A stretch of 64,000 bases of DNA from Strigamia acuminata (lineage: Eukaryota; Arthropoda; Chilopoda; Geophilomorpha; Linotaeniidae). Shown piece after piece: positions 21,501 to 36,600 of the stretch (positions within the stretch are counted from its first letter, which is position 1; every line of letters starts with the position of its first letter). The DNA is taken from assembly GCA_949358305.1 (NCBI GenBank), contig CASHSZ010000090.1, forward strand, positions 7,501-71,500. The letters are read 5' to 3'. The notes under the pieces were generated by a model. The model was not told the origin of the DNA. It saw nothing but the letters and a program-made list of their open reading frames with translations, and ran no database searches. A program made the translations under genes and the position numbers.

Positions 21501-24500
21501 ACTGTGATGAGATCAAAAGTCTATTCTCCCAAATCATCGGTTGGATGTTTCTAAAACTTACATTGGAGCCTTCTACTAAGGTTTAAACACTATTTCTGAA
21601 CATTTAGAGACATTGGTCTTGTGGTGTTTGTGCTAAGTCAACTGCGATGTGAAATAAGCTCAAAATTTTTTTTTCAAAATTTATTGCTTGGGTGTTGCTA
21701 AAACTTACATTGAAGGCTTCTACTAAGGTTTAAACACTATTTCTAAACATTCAGAGACATTGGTCTTGTGGTGTTTGTGCTAAGTCAACTGTGATGAGAT
21801 CAAAAGTCTATTCTCCCAAATCATCGGTTGGATGTTTCTAAAACTTACATTGGAGCCCTCTACTAAGGTTTAAACACTATTTCTGAACATTCAGAGACAT
21901 TGGACTTGTGGTGTTTGTGCTAAGTCAACTGCGATGTGAAATGAGCTCAAAATTTTTTTTTCAAAATTTATTGCTTGGGTGTTGCTAAAACTTATATTGA
22001 AGGCTTCTACTAAGGTTTAAACACTATTTCTGAACATTCAGAGACATTGGTCTTGTGGTGTTTGTGCTAAGTCAACTGCGATGTGAAATGAGCTCAAAAT
22101 TTTTTTTTCAAAATTTAATGCTTGGGTGTTGCTAAAACTTATATTGAAGGCTTCTACTAAGGTTTAAACACTATTTCTGAACATTCAGAGACATTGGACT
22201 TGTGGTGTTTGTGCTAAGTCAACTGTGATGAGATCAAAAGTCTATTCTCCCAAATCATCGGTTGGATGTTTCTAAAACTTACATTGGAGCCTTCTACTAA
22301 GGTTTAAACACTATTTCTGAACATTCAGAGACATTGGTCTTATGGTGTTTGTGCTAAGTCAACTGTGATGAGATCAAAAGTCTATTCTCCCAAATCATCG
22401 GTTGGATGTTTCTAAAACTTACATTGGAGCCTTCTACTAAGGTTTAAACACTATTTCTGAACATTCAGAGACATTGGTCTTGTGGTGTTTGTGCTAAGTC
22501 AACTGTGATGAGATCAAAAGTCTATTCTCCCAAATCATTGGTTGGATGTTTCTAAAACTTACATTGGAGCCTTCTACTAAGGTTTAAACACTATTTCTGA
22601 ACATTCAGAGACATTGGTCTTGTGGTGTTTGTGCTAAGTCAACTGTGATGAGATCAAAAGTCTATTCTCCCAAATCATCGGTTGGATGTTTCTAAAACTT
22701 ACATTGGAGCCTTCTACTAAGGTTTAAACACTATTTCTGAACATTTAGAGACATTGGTCTTGTGGTGTTTGTGCTAAGTCAACTGCGATGTAAAATAAGC
22801 TCAAAATTTTTTTTTCAAAATTTATTGCTTGGGTGTTGCTAAAACTTACATTGAAGGCTTCTACTAAGGTTTAAACACTATTTCTAAACATTCAGAGACA
22901 TTGGTCTTGTGGTGTTTGTGCTAAGTCAACTGTGATGAGATCAAAAGTCTATTCTCCCAAATCATCGGTTGGATGTTTCTAAAACTTACATTGGAGCCTT
23001 CTACTAAGGTTTAAACACTATTTCTGAACATTTAGAGACATTGGTCTTGTGGTGTTTGTGCTAAGTCAACTGTGATGAGATCAAAAGTCTATTCTCCCAA
23101 ATCATCGGTTGAATGTTTCTAAAACTTACATTGGAGCCTTCTACTAAGGTTTAAACACTATTTCTGAACATTCAGAGACATTGGTCTTGTGGTGTTTGTG
23201 CTAAGTCAACTGTGATGAGATCAAAAGTCTATTCTCCCAAATCATCGGTTGGATGTTTCTAAAACTTACATTGGAGCCTTCTACTAAGGTTTAAACACTA
23301 TTTCTGAACATTTAGAGACATTGGTCTTGTGGTGTTTGTGCTAAGTCAACTGCGATGTGAAATAAGCTCAAAATTTTTTTTTCAAAATTTATTGCTTGGG
23401 TGTTGCTAAAACTTACATTGAAGGCTTCTACTAAGGTTTAAACACTATTTCTAAACATTCAGAGACATTGGTCTTGTGGTGTTTGTGCTAAGTCAACTGT
23501 GATGAGATCAAAAGTCTATTCTCCCAAATCATCGGTTGGATGTTTCTAAAACTTACATTGGAGCCTTCTACTAAGGTTTAAACACTATTTCTGAACATTT
23601 AGAGACATTGGTCTTGTGGTGTTTGTGCTAAGTCAACTGCGATGTGAAATAAGCTCAAAATTTTTTTTTCAAAATTTATTGCTTGAGTGTTGCTAAAACT
23701 TATATTGAAGGCTTCTACTAAGGTTTAAACACTATTTCTGAACATTCAGAGACATTGGTCTTGTGGTATTTGTGCTAAGTCAACTGCGATGTGAAATGAG
23801 CTCAAAATTTTTTTTTCAAAATTTAATGCTTGGGTGTTGCTAAAACTTATATTGAAGGCTTCTACTAAGGTTTAAACACTATTTCTGAACATACAGAGAC
23901 ATTGGACTTGTGGTGTTTGTGCTAAGTAACTGTGATGAGATCAAAAGTCTATTCTCCCAAATCATTGCTTGGATGTTGCTAAAACTTACATTGAAGGCTT
24001 CTACTAAGGTTTAAACACTATTTCTGAACATTCAGAGACATTGGTCTTGTGGTGTTTGTGCTAAGTCAACTGTGATGAGATCAAAAGTCTATTCTCCCAA
24101 ATCATCGGTTGGATGTTTCTAAAACTTACATTGGAGCCTTCTACTAAGGTTTAAACACTATTTCTGAACATTCAGAGACATTGGTCTTATGGTGTTTGTG
24201 CTAAGTCAACTGTGATGAGATCAAAAGTCTATTCTCCCAAATCATCGGTTGGATGTTTCTAAAACTTACATTGGAGCCTTCTACTAAGGTTTAAACACTA
24301 TTTCTGAACATTCAGAGACATTGGTCTTGTGGTGTTTGTGCTAAGTCAACTGTGATGAGATCAAAAGTCTATTCTCCCAAATCATCGGTTGGATGTTTCT
24401 AAAACTTACATTGGAGCCTTCTACTAAGGTTTAAACACTATTTCTGAACATTCAGAGACATTGGTCTTGTGGTGTTTGTGCTAAGTCAACTGCGATGTGA

Positions 24501-26090
24501 AATAAGCTCAAAATTTTTTTTTCAAAATTTATTGCTTGGGTGTTGCTAAAACTTACATTGAAGGCTTCTACTAAGGTTTAAACACTATTTCTAAACATTC
24601 AGAGACATTGGTCTTGTGGTGTTTGTGCTAAGTCAACTGTGATGAGATCAAAAGTCTATTCTCCCAAATCATCGGTTGGATGTTTCTAAAACTTACATTG
24701 GAGCCTTCTACTAAGGTTTAAACACTATTTCTGAACATTTAGAGACATTGGTCTTGTGGTGTTTGTGCTAAGTCAACTGTGATGAGATCAAAAGTCTATT
24801 CTCCCAAATCATCGGTTGAATGTTTCTAAAACTTACATTGGAGCCTTCTACTAAGGTTTAAACACTATTTCTGAACATTCAGAGACATTGGTCTTGTGGT
24901 GTTTGTGCTAAGTCAACTGTGATGAGATCAAAAGTCTATTCTCCCAAATCATCGGTTGGATGTTTCTAAAACTTACATTGGAGCCTTCTACTAAGGTTTA
25001 AACACTATTTCTGAACATTTAGAGACATTGGTCTTGTGGTGTTTGTGCTAAGTCAACTGCGATGTGAAATAAGCTCAAAATTTTTTTTTCAAAATTTATT
25101 GCTTGGGTGTTGCTAAAACTTACATTGAAGGCTTCTACTAAGGTTTAAACACTATTTCTAAACATTCAGAGACATTGGTCTTGTGGTGTTTGTGCTAAGT
25201 CAACTGTGATGAGATCAAAAGTCTATTCTCCCAAATCATCGGTTGGATGTTTCTAAAACTTACATTGGAGCCTTCTACTAAGGTTTAAACACTATTTCTG
25301 AACATTTAGAGACATTGGTCTTGTGGTGTTTGTGCTAAGTCAACTGTGATGAGATCAAAAGTCTATTCTCCCAAATCATCGGTTGAATGTTTCTAAAACT
25401 TACATTGGAGCCTTCTACTAAGGTTTAAACACTATTTCTGAACATTCAGAGACATTGGTCTTGTGGTGTTTGTGCTAAGTCAACTGTGATGAGATCAAAA
25501 GTCTATTCTCCCAAATCATCGGTTGGATGTTTCTAAAACTTACATTGGAGCCTTCTACTAAGGTTTAAACACTATTTCTGAACATTTAGAGACATTGGTC
25601 TTGTGGTGTTTGTGCTAAGTCAACTGCGATGTGAAATAAGCTCAAAATTTTTTTTTCAAAATTTATTGCTTGGGTGTTGCTAAAACTTACATTGAAGGCT
25701 TCTACTAAGGTTTAAACACTATTTCTAAACATTCAGAGACATTGGTCTTGTGGTGTTTGTGCTAAGTCAACTGTGATGAGATCAAAAGTCTATTCTCCCA
25801 AATCATCGGTTGGATGTTTCTAAAACTTACATTGGAGCCTTCTACTAAGGTTTAAACACTATTTCTGAACATTCAGAGACATTGGACTTGTGGTGTTTGT
25901 GCTAAGTCAACTGCGATGTGAAATGAGCTCAAAATTTTTTTTTCAAAATTTATTGCTTGGGTGTTGCTAAAACTTATATTGAAGGCTTCTACTAAGGTTT
26001 AAACACTATTTCTGAACATTCAGAGACATTGGACTTGTGGTGTTTGTGCTAAGTCAACTGTGATGAGATCAAAAGTCTATTCTCCCAAAT

Positions 26091-29000
26091 CATTGGTCGG
26101 ATGTTTCTAAAACTTACATTGGAGCCTTCTACTAAGGTTTAAACACTATTTCTGAACATTCAGAGACATTGGTCTTGTGGTGTTTGTGCTAAGTCAACTG
26201 TGATGAGATCAAAAGTCTATTCTCCCAAATCATCGGTTGGATGTTTCTAAAACTTACATTGGAGCCTTCTACTAAGGTTTAAACACTATTTCTGAACATT
26301 TAGAGACATTGGTCTTGTGGTGTTTGTGCTAAGTCAGCGATGTGAAATAAGCTCAAAATTTTTTTTTCAAAATTTATTGCTTGGGTGTTGCTAAAACTTA
26401 CATTGAAGGCTTCTACTAAGGTTTAAACACTATTTCTGAACATTCAGAGACATTGGTCTTGTGGTGTTTGTGCTAAGTCAACTGTGATGAGATCAAAAGT
26501 CTATTCTCCCAAATCATCGGTTGGATGTTTCTAAAACTTACATTGGAGCCTTCTACTAAGGTTTAAACACTATTTCTGAACATTCAGAGACATTGGTCTT
26601 GTGGTGTTTGTGCTAAGTCAACTGTGATGAGATCAAAAGTCTATTCTCCCAAATCATCGGTTGGATGTTTCTAAAACTTACATTGGAGCCCTCTACTAAG
26701 GTTTAAACACTATTTCTGAACATTCAGAGACATTGGACTTGTGGTGTTTGTGCTAAGTCAACTGCGATGTGAAATGAGCTCAAAATTTTTTTTTCAAAAT
26801 TTATTGCTTGGGTGTTGCTAAAACTTATATTGAAGGCTTCTACTAAGGTTTAAACACTATTTCTGAACATTCAGAGACATTGGTCTTGTGGTGTTTGTGC
26901 TAAGTCAACTGTGATGAGATCAAAAGTCTATTCTCCCAAATCATCGGTTGGATGTTTCTAAAACTTACATTGGAGCCTTCTACTAAGGTTTAAACACTAT
27001 TTCTGAACATTCAGAGACATTGGTCTTATGGTGTTTGTGCTAAGTCAACTGTGATGAGATCAAAAGTCTATTCTCCCAAATCATCGGTTGGATGTTTCTA
27101 AAACTTACATTGGAGCCTTCTACTAAGGTTTAAACACTATTTCTGAACATTCAGAGACATTGGTCTTGTGGTGTTTGTGCTAAGTCAACTATGATGAGAT
27201 CAAAAGTCTATTCTCCCAAATCATTGGTTGGATGTTTCTAAAACTTACATTGGAGCCTTCTACTAAGGTTTAAACACTATTTCTGAACATTCAGAGACAT
27301 TGGTCTTGTGGTGTTTGTGCTAAGTCAACTGTGATGAGATCAAAAGTCTATTCTCCCAAATCATCGGTTGGATGTTTCTAAAACTTACATTGGAGCCTTC
27401 TACTAAGGTTTAAACACTATTTCTGAACATTTAGAGACATTGGTCTTGTGGTGTTTGTGCTAAGTCAACTGCGATGTAAAATAAGCTCAAAATTTTTTTT
27501 TCAAAATTTATTGCTTGGGTGTTGCTAAAACTTACATTGAAGGCTTCTACTAAGGTTTAAACACTATTTCTAAACATTCAGAGACATTGGTCTTGTGGTG
27601 TTTGTGCTAAGTCAACTGTGATGAGATCAAAAGTCTATTCTCCCAAATCATCGGTTGGATGTTTCTAAAACTTACATTGGAGCCTTCTACTAAGGTTTAA
27701 ACACTATTTCTGAACATTTAGAGACATTGGTCTTGTGGTGTTTGTGCTAAGTCAACTGTGATGAGATCAAAAGTCTATTCTCCCAAATCATCGGTTGAAT
27801 GTTTCTAAAACTTACATTGGAGCCTTCTACTAAGGTTTAAACACTATTTCTGAACATTCAGAGACATTGGTCTTGTGGTGTTTGTGCTAAGTCAACTGTG
27901 ATGAGATCAAAAGTCTATTCTCCCAAATCATCGGTTGGATGTTTCTAAAACTTACATTGGAGCCTTCTACTAAGGTTTAAACACTATTTCTGAACATTTA
28001 GAGACATTGGTCTTGTGGTGTTTGTGCTAAGTCAACTGCGATGTGAAATAAGCTCAAAATTTTTTTTTCAAAATTTATTGCTTGGGTGTTGCTAAAACTT
28101 ACATTGAAGGCTTCTACTAAGGTTTAAACACTATTTCTAAACATTCAGAGACATTGGTCTAGTGGTGTTTGTGCTAAGTCAACTGTGATGAGATCAAAAG
28201 TCTATTCTCCCAAATCATCGGTTGGATGTTTCTAAAACTTACATTGGAGCCTTCTACTAAGGTTTAAACACTATTTCTGAACATTTAGAGACATTGGTCT
28301 TGTGGTGTTTGTGCTAAGTCAACTGCGATGTGAAATAAGCTCAAAATTTTTTTTTCAAAATTTATTGCTTGAGTGTTGCTAAAACTTATATTGAAGGCTT
28401 CTACTAAGGTTTAAACACTATTTCTGAACATTCAGAGACATTGGTCTTGTGGTATTTGTGCTAAGTCAACTGCGATGTGAAATGAGCTCAAAATTTTTTT
28501 TTCAAAATTTAATGCTTGAGTGTTGCTAAAACTTATATTGAAGGCTTCTACTAAGGTTTAAACACTATTTCTGAACATACAGAGACATTGGACTTGTGGT
28601 GTTTGTGCTAAGTAACTGTGATGAGATCAAAAGTCTATTCTCCCAAATCATTGCTTGGATGTTGCTAAAACTTACATTGAAGGCTTCTACTAAGGTTTAA
28701 ACACTATTTCTGAACATTCAGAGACATTGGTCTTGTGGTGTTTGTGCTAAGTCAACTGTGATGAGATCAAAAGTCTATTCTCCCAAATCATCGGTTGGAT
28801 GTTTCTAAAACTTACATTGGAGCCTTCTACTAAGGTTTAAACACTATTTCTGAACATTCAGAGACATTGGTCTTGTGGTGTTTGTGCTAAGTCAACTGTG
28901 ATGAGATCAAAAGTCTATTCTCCCAAATCATCGGTTGAATGTTTCTAAAACTTACATTGGAGCCTTCTACTAAGGTTTAAACACTATTTCTGAACATTCA

Positions 29001-32000
29001 GAGACATTGGTCTTGTGGTGTTTGTGCTAAGTCAACTGTGATGAGATCAAAAGTCTATTCTCCCAAATCATCGGTTGGATGTTTCTAAAACTTACATTGG
29101 AGCCTTCTACTAAGGTTTAAACACTATTTCTGAACATTCAGAGACATTGGTCTTGTGGTGTTTGTGCTAAGTCAACTGTGATGAGATCAAAAGTCTATTC
29201 TCCCAAATCATCGGTTGGATGTTTCTAAAACTTACATTGGAGCCCTCTACTAAGGTTTAAACACTATTTCTGAACATTCAGAGACATTGGACTTGTGGTG
29301 TTTGTGCTAAGTCAACTGCGATGTGAAATGAGCTCAAAATTTTTTTTTCAAAATTTATTGCTTGGGTGTTGCTAAAACTTATATTGAAGGCTTCTACTAA
29401 GGTTTAAACACTATTTCTGAACATTCAGAGACATTGGTCTTGTGGTGTTTGTGCTAAGTCAACTGTGATGAGATCAAAAGTCTATTCTCCCAAATCATCG
29501 GTTGGATGTTTCTAAAACTTACATTGGAGCCTTCTACTAAGGTTTAAACACTATTTCTGAACATTCAGAGACATTGGTCTTATGGTGTTTGTGCTAAGTC
29601 AACTGTGATGAGATCAAAAGTCTATTCTCCCAAATCATCGGTTGGATGTTTCTAAAACTTACATTGGAGCCTTCTACTAAGGTTTAAACACTATTTCTGA
29701 ACATTCAGAGACATTGGTCTTGTGGTGTTTGTGCTAAGTCAACTATGATGAGATCAAAAGTCTATTCTCCCAAATCATTGGTTGGATGTTTCTAAAACTT
29801 ACATTGGAGCCTTCTACTAAGGTTTAAACACTATTTCTGAACATTCAGAGACATTGGTCTTGTGGTGTTTGTGCTAAGTCAACTGTGATGAGATCAAAAG
29901 TCTATTCTCCCAAATCATCGGTTGGATGTTTCTAAAACTTACATTGGAGCCTTCTACTAAGGTTTAAACACTATTTCTGAACATTTAGAGACATTGGTCT
30001 TGTGGTGTTTGTGCTAAGTCAACTGCGATGTAAAATAAGCTCAAAATTTTTTTTTCAAAATTTATTGCTTGGGTGTTGCTAAAACTTACATTGAAGGCTT
30101 CTACTAAGGTTTAAACACTATTTCTAAACATTCAGAGACATTGGTCTTGTGGTGTTTGTGCTAAGTCAACTGTGATGAGATCAAAAGTCTATTCTCCCAA
30201 ATCATCGGTTGGATGTTTCTAAAACTTACATTGGAGCCTTCTACTAAGGTTTAAACACTATTTCTGAACATTTAGAGACATTGGTCTTGTGGTGTTTGTG
30301 CTAAGTCAACTGTGATGAGATCAAAAGTCTATTCTCCCAAATCATCGGTTGAATGTTTCTAAAACTTACATTGGAGCCTTCTACTAAGGTTTAAACACTA
30401 TTTCTGAACATTCAGAGACATTGGTCTTGTGGTGTTTGTGCTAAGTCAACTGTGATGAGATCAAAAGTCTATTCTCCCAAATCATCGGTTGGATGTTTCT
30501 AAAACTTACATTGGAGCCTTCTACTAAGGTTTAAACACTATTTCTGAACATTTAGAGACATTGGTCTTGTGGTGTTTGTGCTAAGTCAACTGCGATGTGA
30601 AATAAGCTCAAAATTTTTTTTTCAAAATTTATTGCTTGGGTGTTGCTAAAACTTACATTGAAGGCTTCTACTAAGGTTTAAACACTATTTCTAAACATTC
30701 AGAGACATTGGTCTAGTGGTGTTTGTGCTAAGTCAACTGTGATGAGATCAAAAGTCTATTCTCCCAAATCATCGGTTGGATGTTTCTAAAACTTACATTG
30801 GAGCCTTCTACTAAGGTTTAAACACTATTTCTGAACATTTAGAGACATTGGTCTTGTGGTGTTTGTGCTAAGTCAACTGCGATGTGAAATAAGCTCAAAA
30901 TTTTTTTTTCAAAATTTATTGCTTGAGTGTTGCTAAAACTTATATTGAAGGCTTCTACTAAGGTTTAAACACTATTTCTGAACATTCAGAGACATTGGTC
31001 TTGTGGTATTTGTGCTAAGTCAACTGCGATGTGAAATGAGCTCAAAATTTTTTTTTCAAAATTTAATGCTTGAGTGTTGCTAAAACTTATATTGAAGGCT
31101 TCTACTAAGGTTTAAACACTATTTCTGAACATACAGAGACATTGGACTTGTGGTGTTTGTGCTAAGTAACTGTGATGAGATCAAAAGTCTATTCTCCCAA
31201 ATCATTGCTTGGATGTTGCTAAAACTTACATTGAAGGCTTCTACTAAGGTTTAAACACTATTTCTGAACATTCAGAGACATTGGTCTTGTGGTGTTTGTG
31301 CTAAGTCAACTGTGATGAGATCAAAAGTCTATTCTCCCAAATCATCGGTTGGATGTTTCTAAAACTTACATTGGAGCCTTCTACTAAGGTTTAAACACTA
31401 TTTCTGAACATTCAGAGACATTGGTCTTGTGGTGTTTGTGCTAAGTCAACTGTGATGAGATCAAAAGTCTATTCTCCCAAATCATCGGTTGAATGTTTCT
31501 AAAACTTACATTGGAGCCTTCTACTAAGGTTTAAACACTATTTCTGAACATTCAGAGACATTGGTCTTGTGGTGTTTGTGCTAAGTCAACTGTGATGAGA
31601 TCAAAAGTCTATTCTCCCAAATCATCGGTTGGATGTTTCTAAAACTTACATTGGAGCCTTCTACTAAGGTTTAAACACTATTTCTGAACATTCAGAGACA
31701 TTGGTCTTGTGGTGTTTGTGCTAAGTCAACTGCGATGTGAAATAAGCTCAAAATTTTTTTTTCAAAATTTATTGCTTGGGTGTTGCTAAAACTTACATTG
31801 AAGGCTTCTACTAAGGTTTAAACACTATTTCTAAACATTCAGAGACATTGGTCTTGTGGTGTTTGTGCTAAGTCAACTGTGATGAGATCAAAAGTCTATT
31901 CTCCCAAATCATCGGTTGGATGTTTCTAAAACTTACATTGGAGCCTTCTACTAAGGTTTAAACACTATTTCTGAACATTTAGAGACATTGGTCTTGTGGT

Positions 32001-33160
32001 GTTTGTGCTAAGTCAACTGTGATGAGATCAAAAGTCTATTCTCCCAAATCATCGGTTGAATGTTTCTAAAACTTACATTGGAGCCTTCTACTAAGGTTTA
32101 AACACTATTTCTGAACATTCAGAGACATTGGTCTTGTGGTGTTTGTGCTAAGTCAACTGTGATGAGATCAAAAGTCTATTCTCCCAAATCATCGGTTGGA
32201 TGTTTCTAAAACTTACATTGGAGCCTTCTACTAAGGTTTAAACACTATTTCTGAACATTTAGAGACATTGGTCTTGTGGTGTTTGTGCTAAGTCAACTGC
32301 GATGTGAAATAAGCTCAAAATTTTTTTTTCAAAATTTATTGCTTGGGTGTTGCTAAAACTTACATTGAAGGCTTCTACTAAGGTTTAAACACTATTTCTA
32401 AACATTCAGAGACATTGGTCTTGTGGTGTTTGTGCTAAGTCAACTGTGATGAGATCAAAAGTCTATTCTCCCAAATCATCGGTTGGATGTTTCTAAAACT
32501 TACATTGGAGCCTTCTACTAAGGTTTAAACACTATTTCTGAACATTCAGAGACATTGGACTTGTGGTGTTTGTGCTAAGTCAACTGCGATGTGAAATGAG
32601 CTCAAAATTTTTTTTTCAAAATTTATTGCTTGGGTGTTGCTAAAACTTATATTGAAGGCTTCTACTAAAGTTTAAACACTATTTCTGAACATTCAGAGAC
32701 ATTGGTCTTGTGGTGTTTGTGCTAAGTCAACTGCGATGTGAAATGAGCTCAAAATTTTTTTTTCAAAATTTAATGCTTGGGTGTTGCTAAAACTTATATT
32801 GAAGGCTTCTACTAAGGTTTAAACACTATTTCTGAACATTCAGAGACATTGGACTTGTGGTGTTTGTGCTAAGTCAACTGTGATGAGATCAAAAGTCTAT
32901 TCTCCCAAATCATTGGTCGGATGTTTCTAAAACTTACATTGGAGCCTTCTACTAAGGTTTAAACACTATTTCTGAACATTCAGAGACATTGGTCTTGTGG
33001 TGTTTGTGCTAAGTCAACTGTGATGAGATCAAAAGTCTATTCTCCCAAATCATCGGTTGGATGTTTCTAAAACTTACATTGGAGCCTTCTACTAAGGTTT
33101 AAACACTATTTCTGAACATTTAGAGACATTGGTCTTGTGGTGTTTGTGCTAAGTCAGCGA
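26091..33160 (+). repeat. 6820-bp segmental repeat spacing in the satellite
   Basis: Two rare variants, 'cattggtcgg' (26091, 32911) and 'aagtcagcga' (26331, 33151), recur together 6820 bp apart. This points to a large duplicated block that itself contains the 2554-bp duplication. Edges are approximate. Confidence 0.7.
26440..31550 (+). repeat. 2554-bp higher-order duplication (18 monomers)
   Basis: Four private variants keep exactly 2554 bp spacing: 'ggagccctc' (26685, 29239), 'ctatgatg' (27189, 29743), 'gtctagtgg' (marker base 28161, 30715) and the hybrid monomer (28575, 31129). The length fits 13 type A-class monomers, one of them the 139-bp hybrid, and five type B monomers. Edges are approximate. 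Confidence 0.9.
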
Positions 33161-33693
33161 TGTGAAATAAGCTCAAAATTTTTTTTTCAAAATTTATTGC
33201 TTGGGTGTTGCTAAAACTTACATTGAAGGCTTCTACTAAGGTTTAAACACTATTTCTAAACATTCAGAGACATTGGTCTTGTGGTGTTTGTGCTAAGTCA
33301 ACTGTGATGAGATCAAAAGTCTATTCTCCCAAATCATCGGTTGGATGTTTCTAAAACTTACATTGGAGCCTTCTACTAAGGTTTAAACACTATTTCTGAA
33401 CATTTAGAGACATTGGTCTTGTGGTGTTTGTGCTAAGTCAACTGCGATGTGAAATAAGCTCAAAATTTTTTTTTCAAAATTTATTGCTTGAGTGTTGCTA
33501 AAACTTATATTGAAGGCTTCTACTAAGGTTTAAACACTATTTCTGAACATTCAGAGACATTGGTCTTGTGGTATTTGTGCTAAGTCAACTGCGATGTGAA
33601 ATGAGCTCAAAATTTTTTTTTCAAAATTTAATGCTTGGGTGTTGCTAAAACTTATATTGAAGGCTTCTACTAAGGTTTAAACACTATTTCTGA

Positions 33694-36600
33694 ACATACA
33701 GAGACATTGGACTTGTGGTGTTTGTGCTAAGTAACTGTGATGAGATCAAAAGTCTATTCTCCCAAATCATTGCTTGGATGTTGCTAAAACTTACATTGAA
33801 GGCTTCTACTAAGGTTTAAACACTATTTCTGAACATTCAGAGACATTGGTCTTGTGGTGTTTGTGCTAAGTCAACTGTGATGAGATCAAAAGTCTATTCT
33901 CCCAAATCATCGGTTGGATGTTTCTAAAACTTACATTGGAGCCTTCTACTAAGGTTTAAACACTATTTCTGAACATTCAGAGACATTGGTCTTATGGTGT
34001 TTGTGCTAAGTCAACTGTGATGAGATCAAAAGTCTATTCTCCCAAATCATCGGTTGGATGTTTCTAAAACTTACATTGGAGCCTTCTACTAAGGTTTAAA
34101 CACTATTTCTGAACATTCAGAGACATTGGTCTTGTGGTGTTTGTGCTAAGTCAACTGTGATGAGATCAAAAGTCTATTCTCCCAAATCATCGGTTGAATG
34201 TTTCTAAAACTTACATTGGAGCCTTCTACTAAGGTTTAAACACTATTTCTGAACATTCAGAGACATTGGTCTTGTGGTGTTTGTGCTAAGTCAACTGTGA
34301 TGAGATCAAAAGTCTATTCTCCCAAATCATCGGTTGGATGTTTCTAAAACTTACATTGGAGCCTTCTACTAAGGTTTAAACACTATTTCTGAACATTCAG
34401 AGACATTGGTCTTGTGGTGTTTGTGCTAAGTCAACTGCGATGTGAAATAAGCTCAAAATTTTTTTTTCAAAATTTATTGCTTGGGTGTTGCTAAAACTTA
34501 CATTGAAGGCTTCTACTAAGGTTTAAACACTATTTCTAAACATTCAGAGACATTGGTCTTGTGGTGTTTGTGCTAAGTCAACTGTGATGAGATCAAAAGT
34601 CTATTCTCCCAAATCATCGGTTGGATGTTTCTAAAACTTACATTGGAGCCTTCTACTAAGGTTTAAACACTATTTCTGAACATTCAGAGACATTGGTCTT
34701 GTGGTGTTTGTGCTAAGTCAACTGCGATGTAAAATGAGCTCAAAATTTTTTTTTCAAAATTTATTGCTTGGGTGTTTTTAAAACTTATATTGAAGGCTTC
34801 TACTAAGGTTTAAACACTATTTCTGAACATTCAGAGACATTGGACTTGTGATGTTTGTGCTAAGTCAACTGTGATGAGATCAAAAGTCTATTCTCCCAAA
34901 TCATCAGTTGGATGTTTCTAAAACTTACATTGGAGCCTTCTACTAAGGTTTAAACACTATTTCTGAACATTCAGAGACATTGGTCTTGTGGTGTTTGTGC
35001 TAAGTCAACTGCGATGTGAAATAAGCTCAAAATTTTTTTTTCAAAATTTATTGCTTGGGTGTTGCTAAAACTTACATTGAAGGCTTCTACTAAGGTTTAA
35101 ACACTATTTCTAAACATTCAGAGACATTGGTCTTGTGGTGTTTGTGCTAAGTCAACTGTGATGAGATCAAAAGTCTATTCTCCCAAATCATCGGTTGGAT
35201 GTTTCTAAAACTTACATTGGAGCCTTCTACTAAGGTTTAAACACTATTTCTGAACATTTAGAGACATTGGTCTTGTGGTGTTTGTGCTAAGTCAACTGCG
35301 ATGTGAAATAAGCTCAAAATTTTTTTTTCAAAATTTATTGCTTGAGTGTTGCTTAAACTTATATTGAAGGCTTCTACTAAGGTTTAAACACTATTTCTGA
35401 ACATTCAGAGACATTGGTCTTGTGGTATTTGTGCTAAGTCAACTGCGATGTGAAATGAGCTCAAAATTTTTTTTTCAAAATTTAATGCTTGGGTGTTGCT
35501 AAAACTTATATTGAAGGCTTCTACTAAGGTTTAAACACTATTTCTGAACATACAGAGACATTGGACTTGTGGTGTTTGTGCTAAGTAACTGTGATGAGAT
35601 CAAAAGTCTATTCTCCCAAATCATTGCTTGGATGTTGCTAAAACTTACATTGAAGGCTTCTACTAAGGTTTAAACACTATTTCTGAACATTCAGAGACAT
35701 TGGTCTTGTGGTGTTTGTGCTAAGTCAACTGTGATGAGATCAAAAGTCTATTCTCCCAAATCATCGGTTGGATGTTTCTAAAACTTACATTGGAGCCTTC
35801 TACTAAGGTTTAAACACTATTTCTGAACATTCAGAGACATTGGTCTTATGGTGTTTGTGCTAAGTCAACTGTGATGAGATCAAAAGTCTATTCTCCCAAA
35901 TCATCGGTTGGATGTTTCTAAAACTTACATTGGAGCCTTCTACTAAGGTTTAAACACTATTTCTGAACATTCAGAGACATTGGTCTTGTGGTGTTTGTGC
36001 TAAGTCAACTGTGATGAGATCAAAAGTCTATTCTCCCAAATCATCGGTTGAATGTTTCTAAAACTTACATTGGAGCCTTCTACTAAGGTTTAAACACTAT
36101 TTCTGAACATTCAGAGACATTGGTCTTGTGGTGTTTGTGCTAAGTCAACTGTGATGAGATCAAAAGTCTATTCTCCCAAATCATCGGTTGGATGTTTCTA
36201 AAACTTACATTGGAGCCTTCTACTAAGGTTTAAACACTATTTCTGAACATTCAGAGACATTGGTCTTGTGGTGTTTGTGCTAAGTCAACTGCGATGTGAA
36301 ATAAGCTCAAAATTTTTTTTTCAAAATTTATTGCTTGGGTGTTGCTAAAACTTACATTGAAGGCTTCTACTAAGGTTTAAACACTATTTCTAAACATTCA
36401 GAGACATTGGTCTTGTGGTGTTTGTGCTAAGTCAACTGTGATGAGATCAAAAGTCTATTCTCCCAAATCATCGGTTGGATGTTTCTAAAACTTACATTGG
36501 AGCCTTCTACTAAGGTTTAAACACTATTTCTGAACATTCAGAGACATTGGTCTTGTGGTGTTTGTGCTAAGTCAACTGCGATGTAAAATGAGCTCAAAAT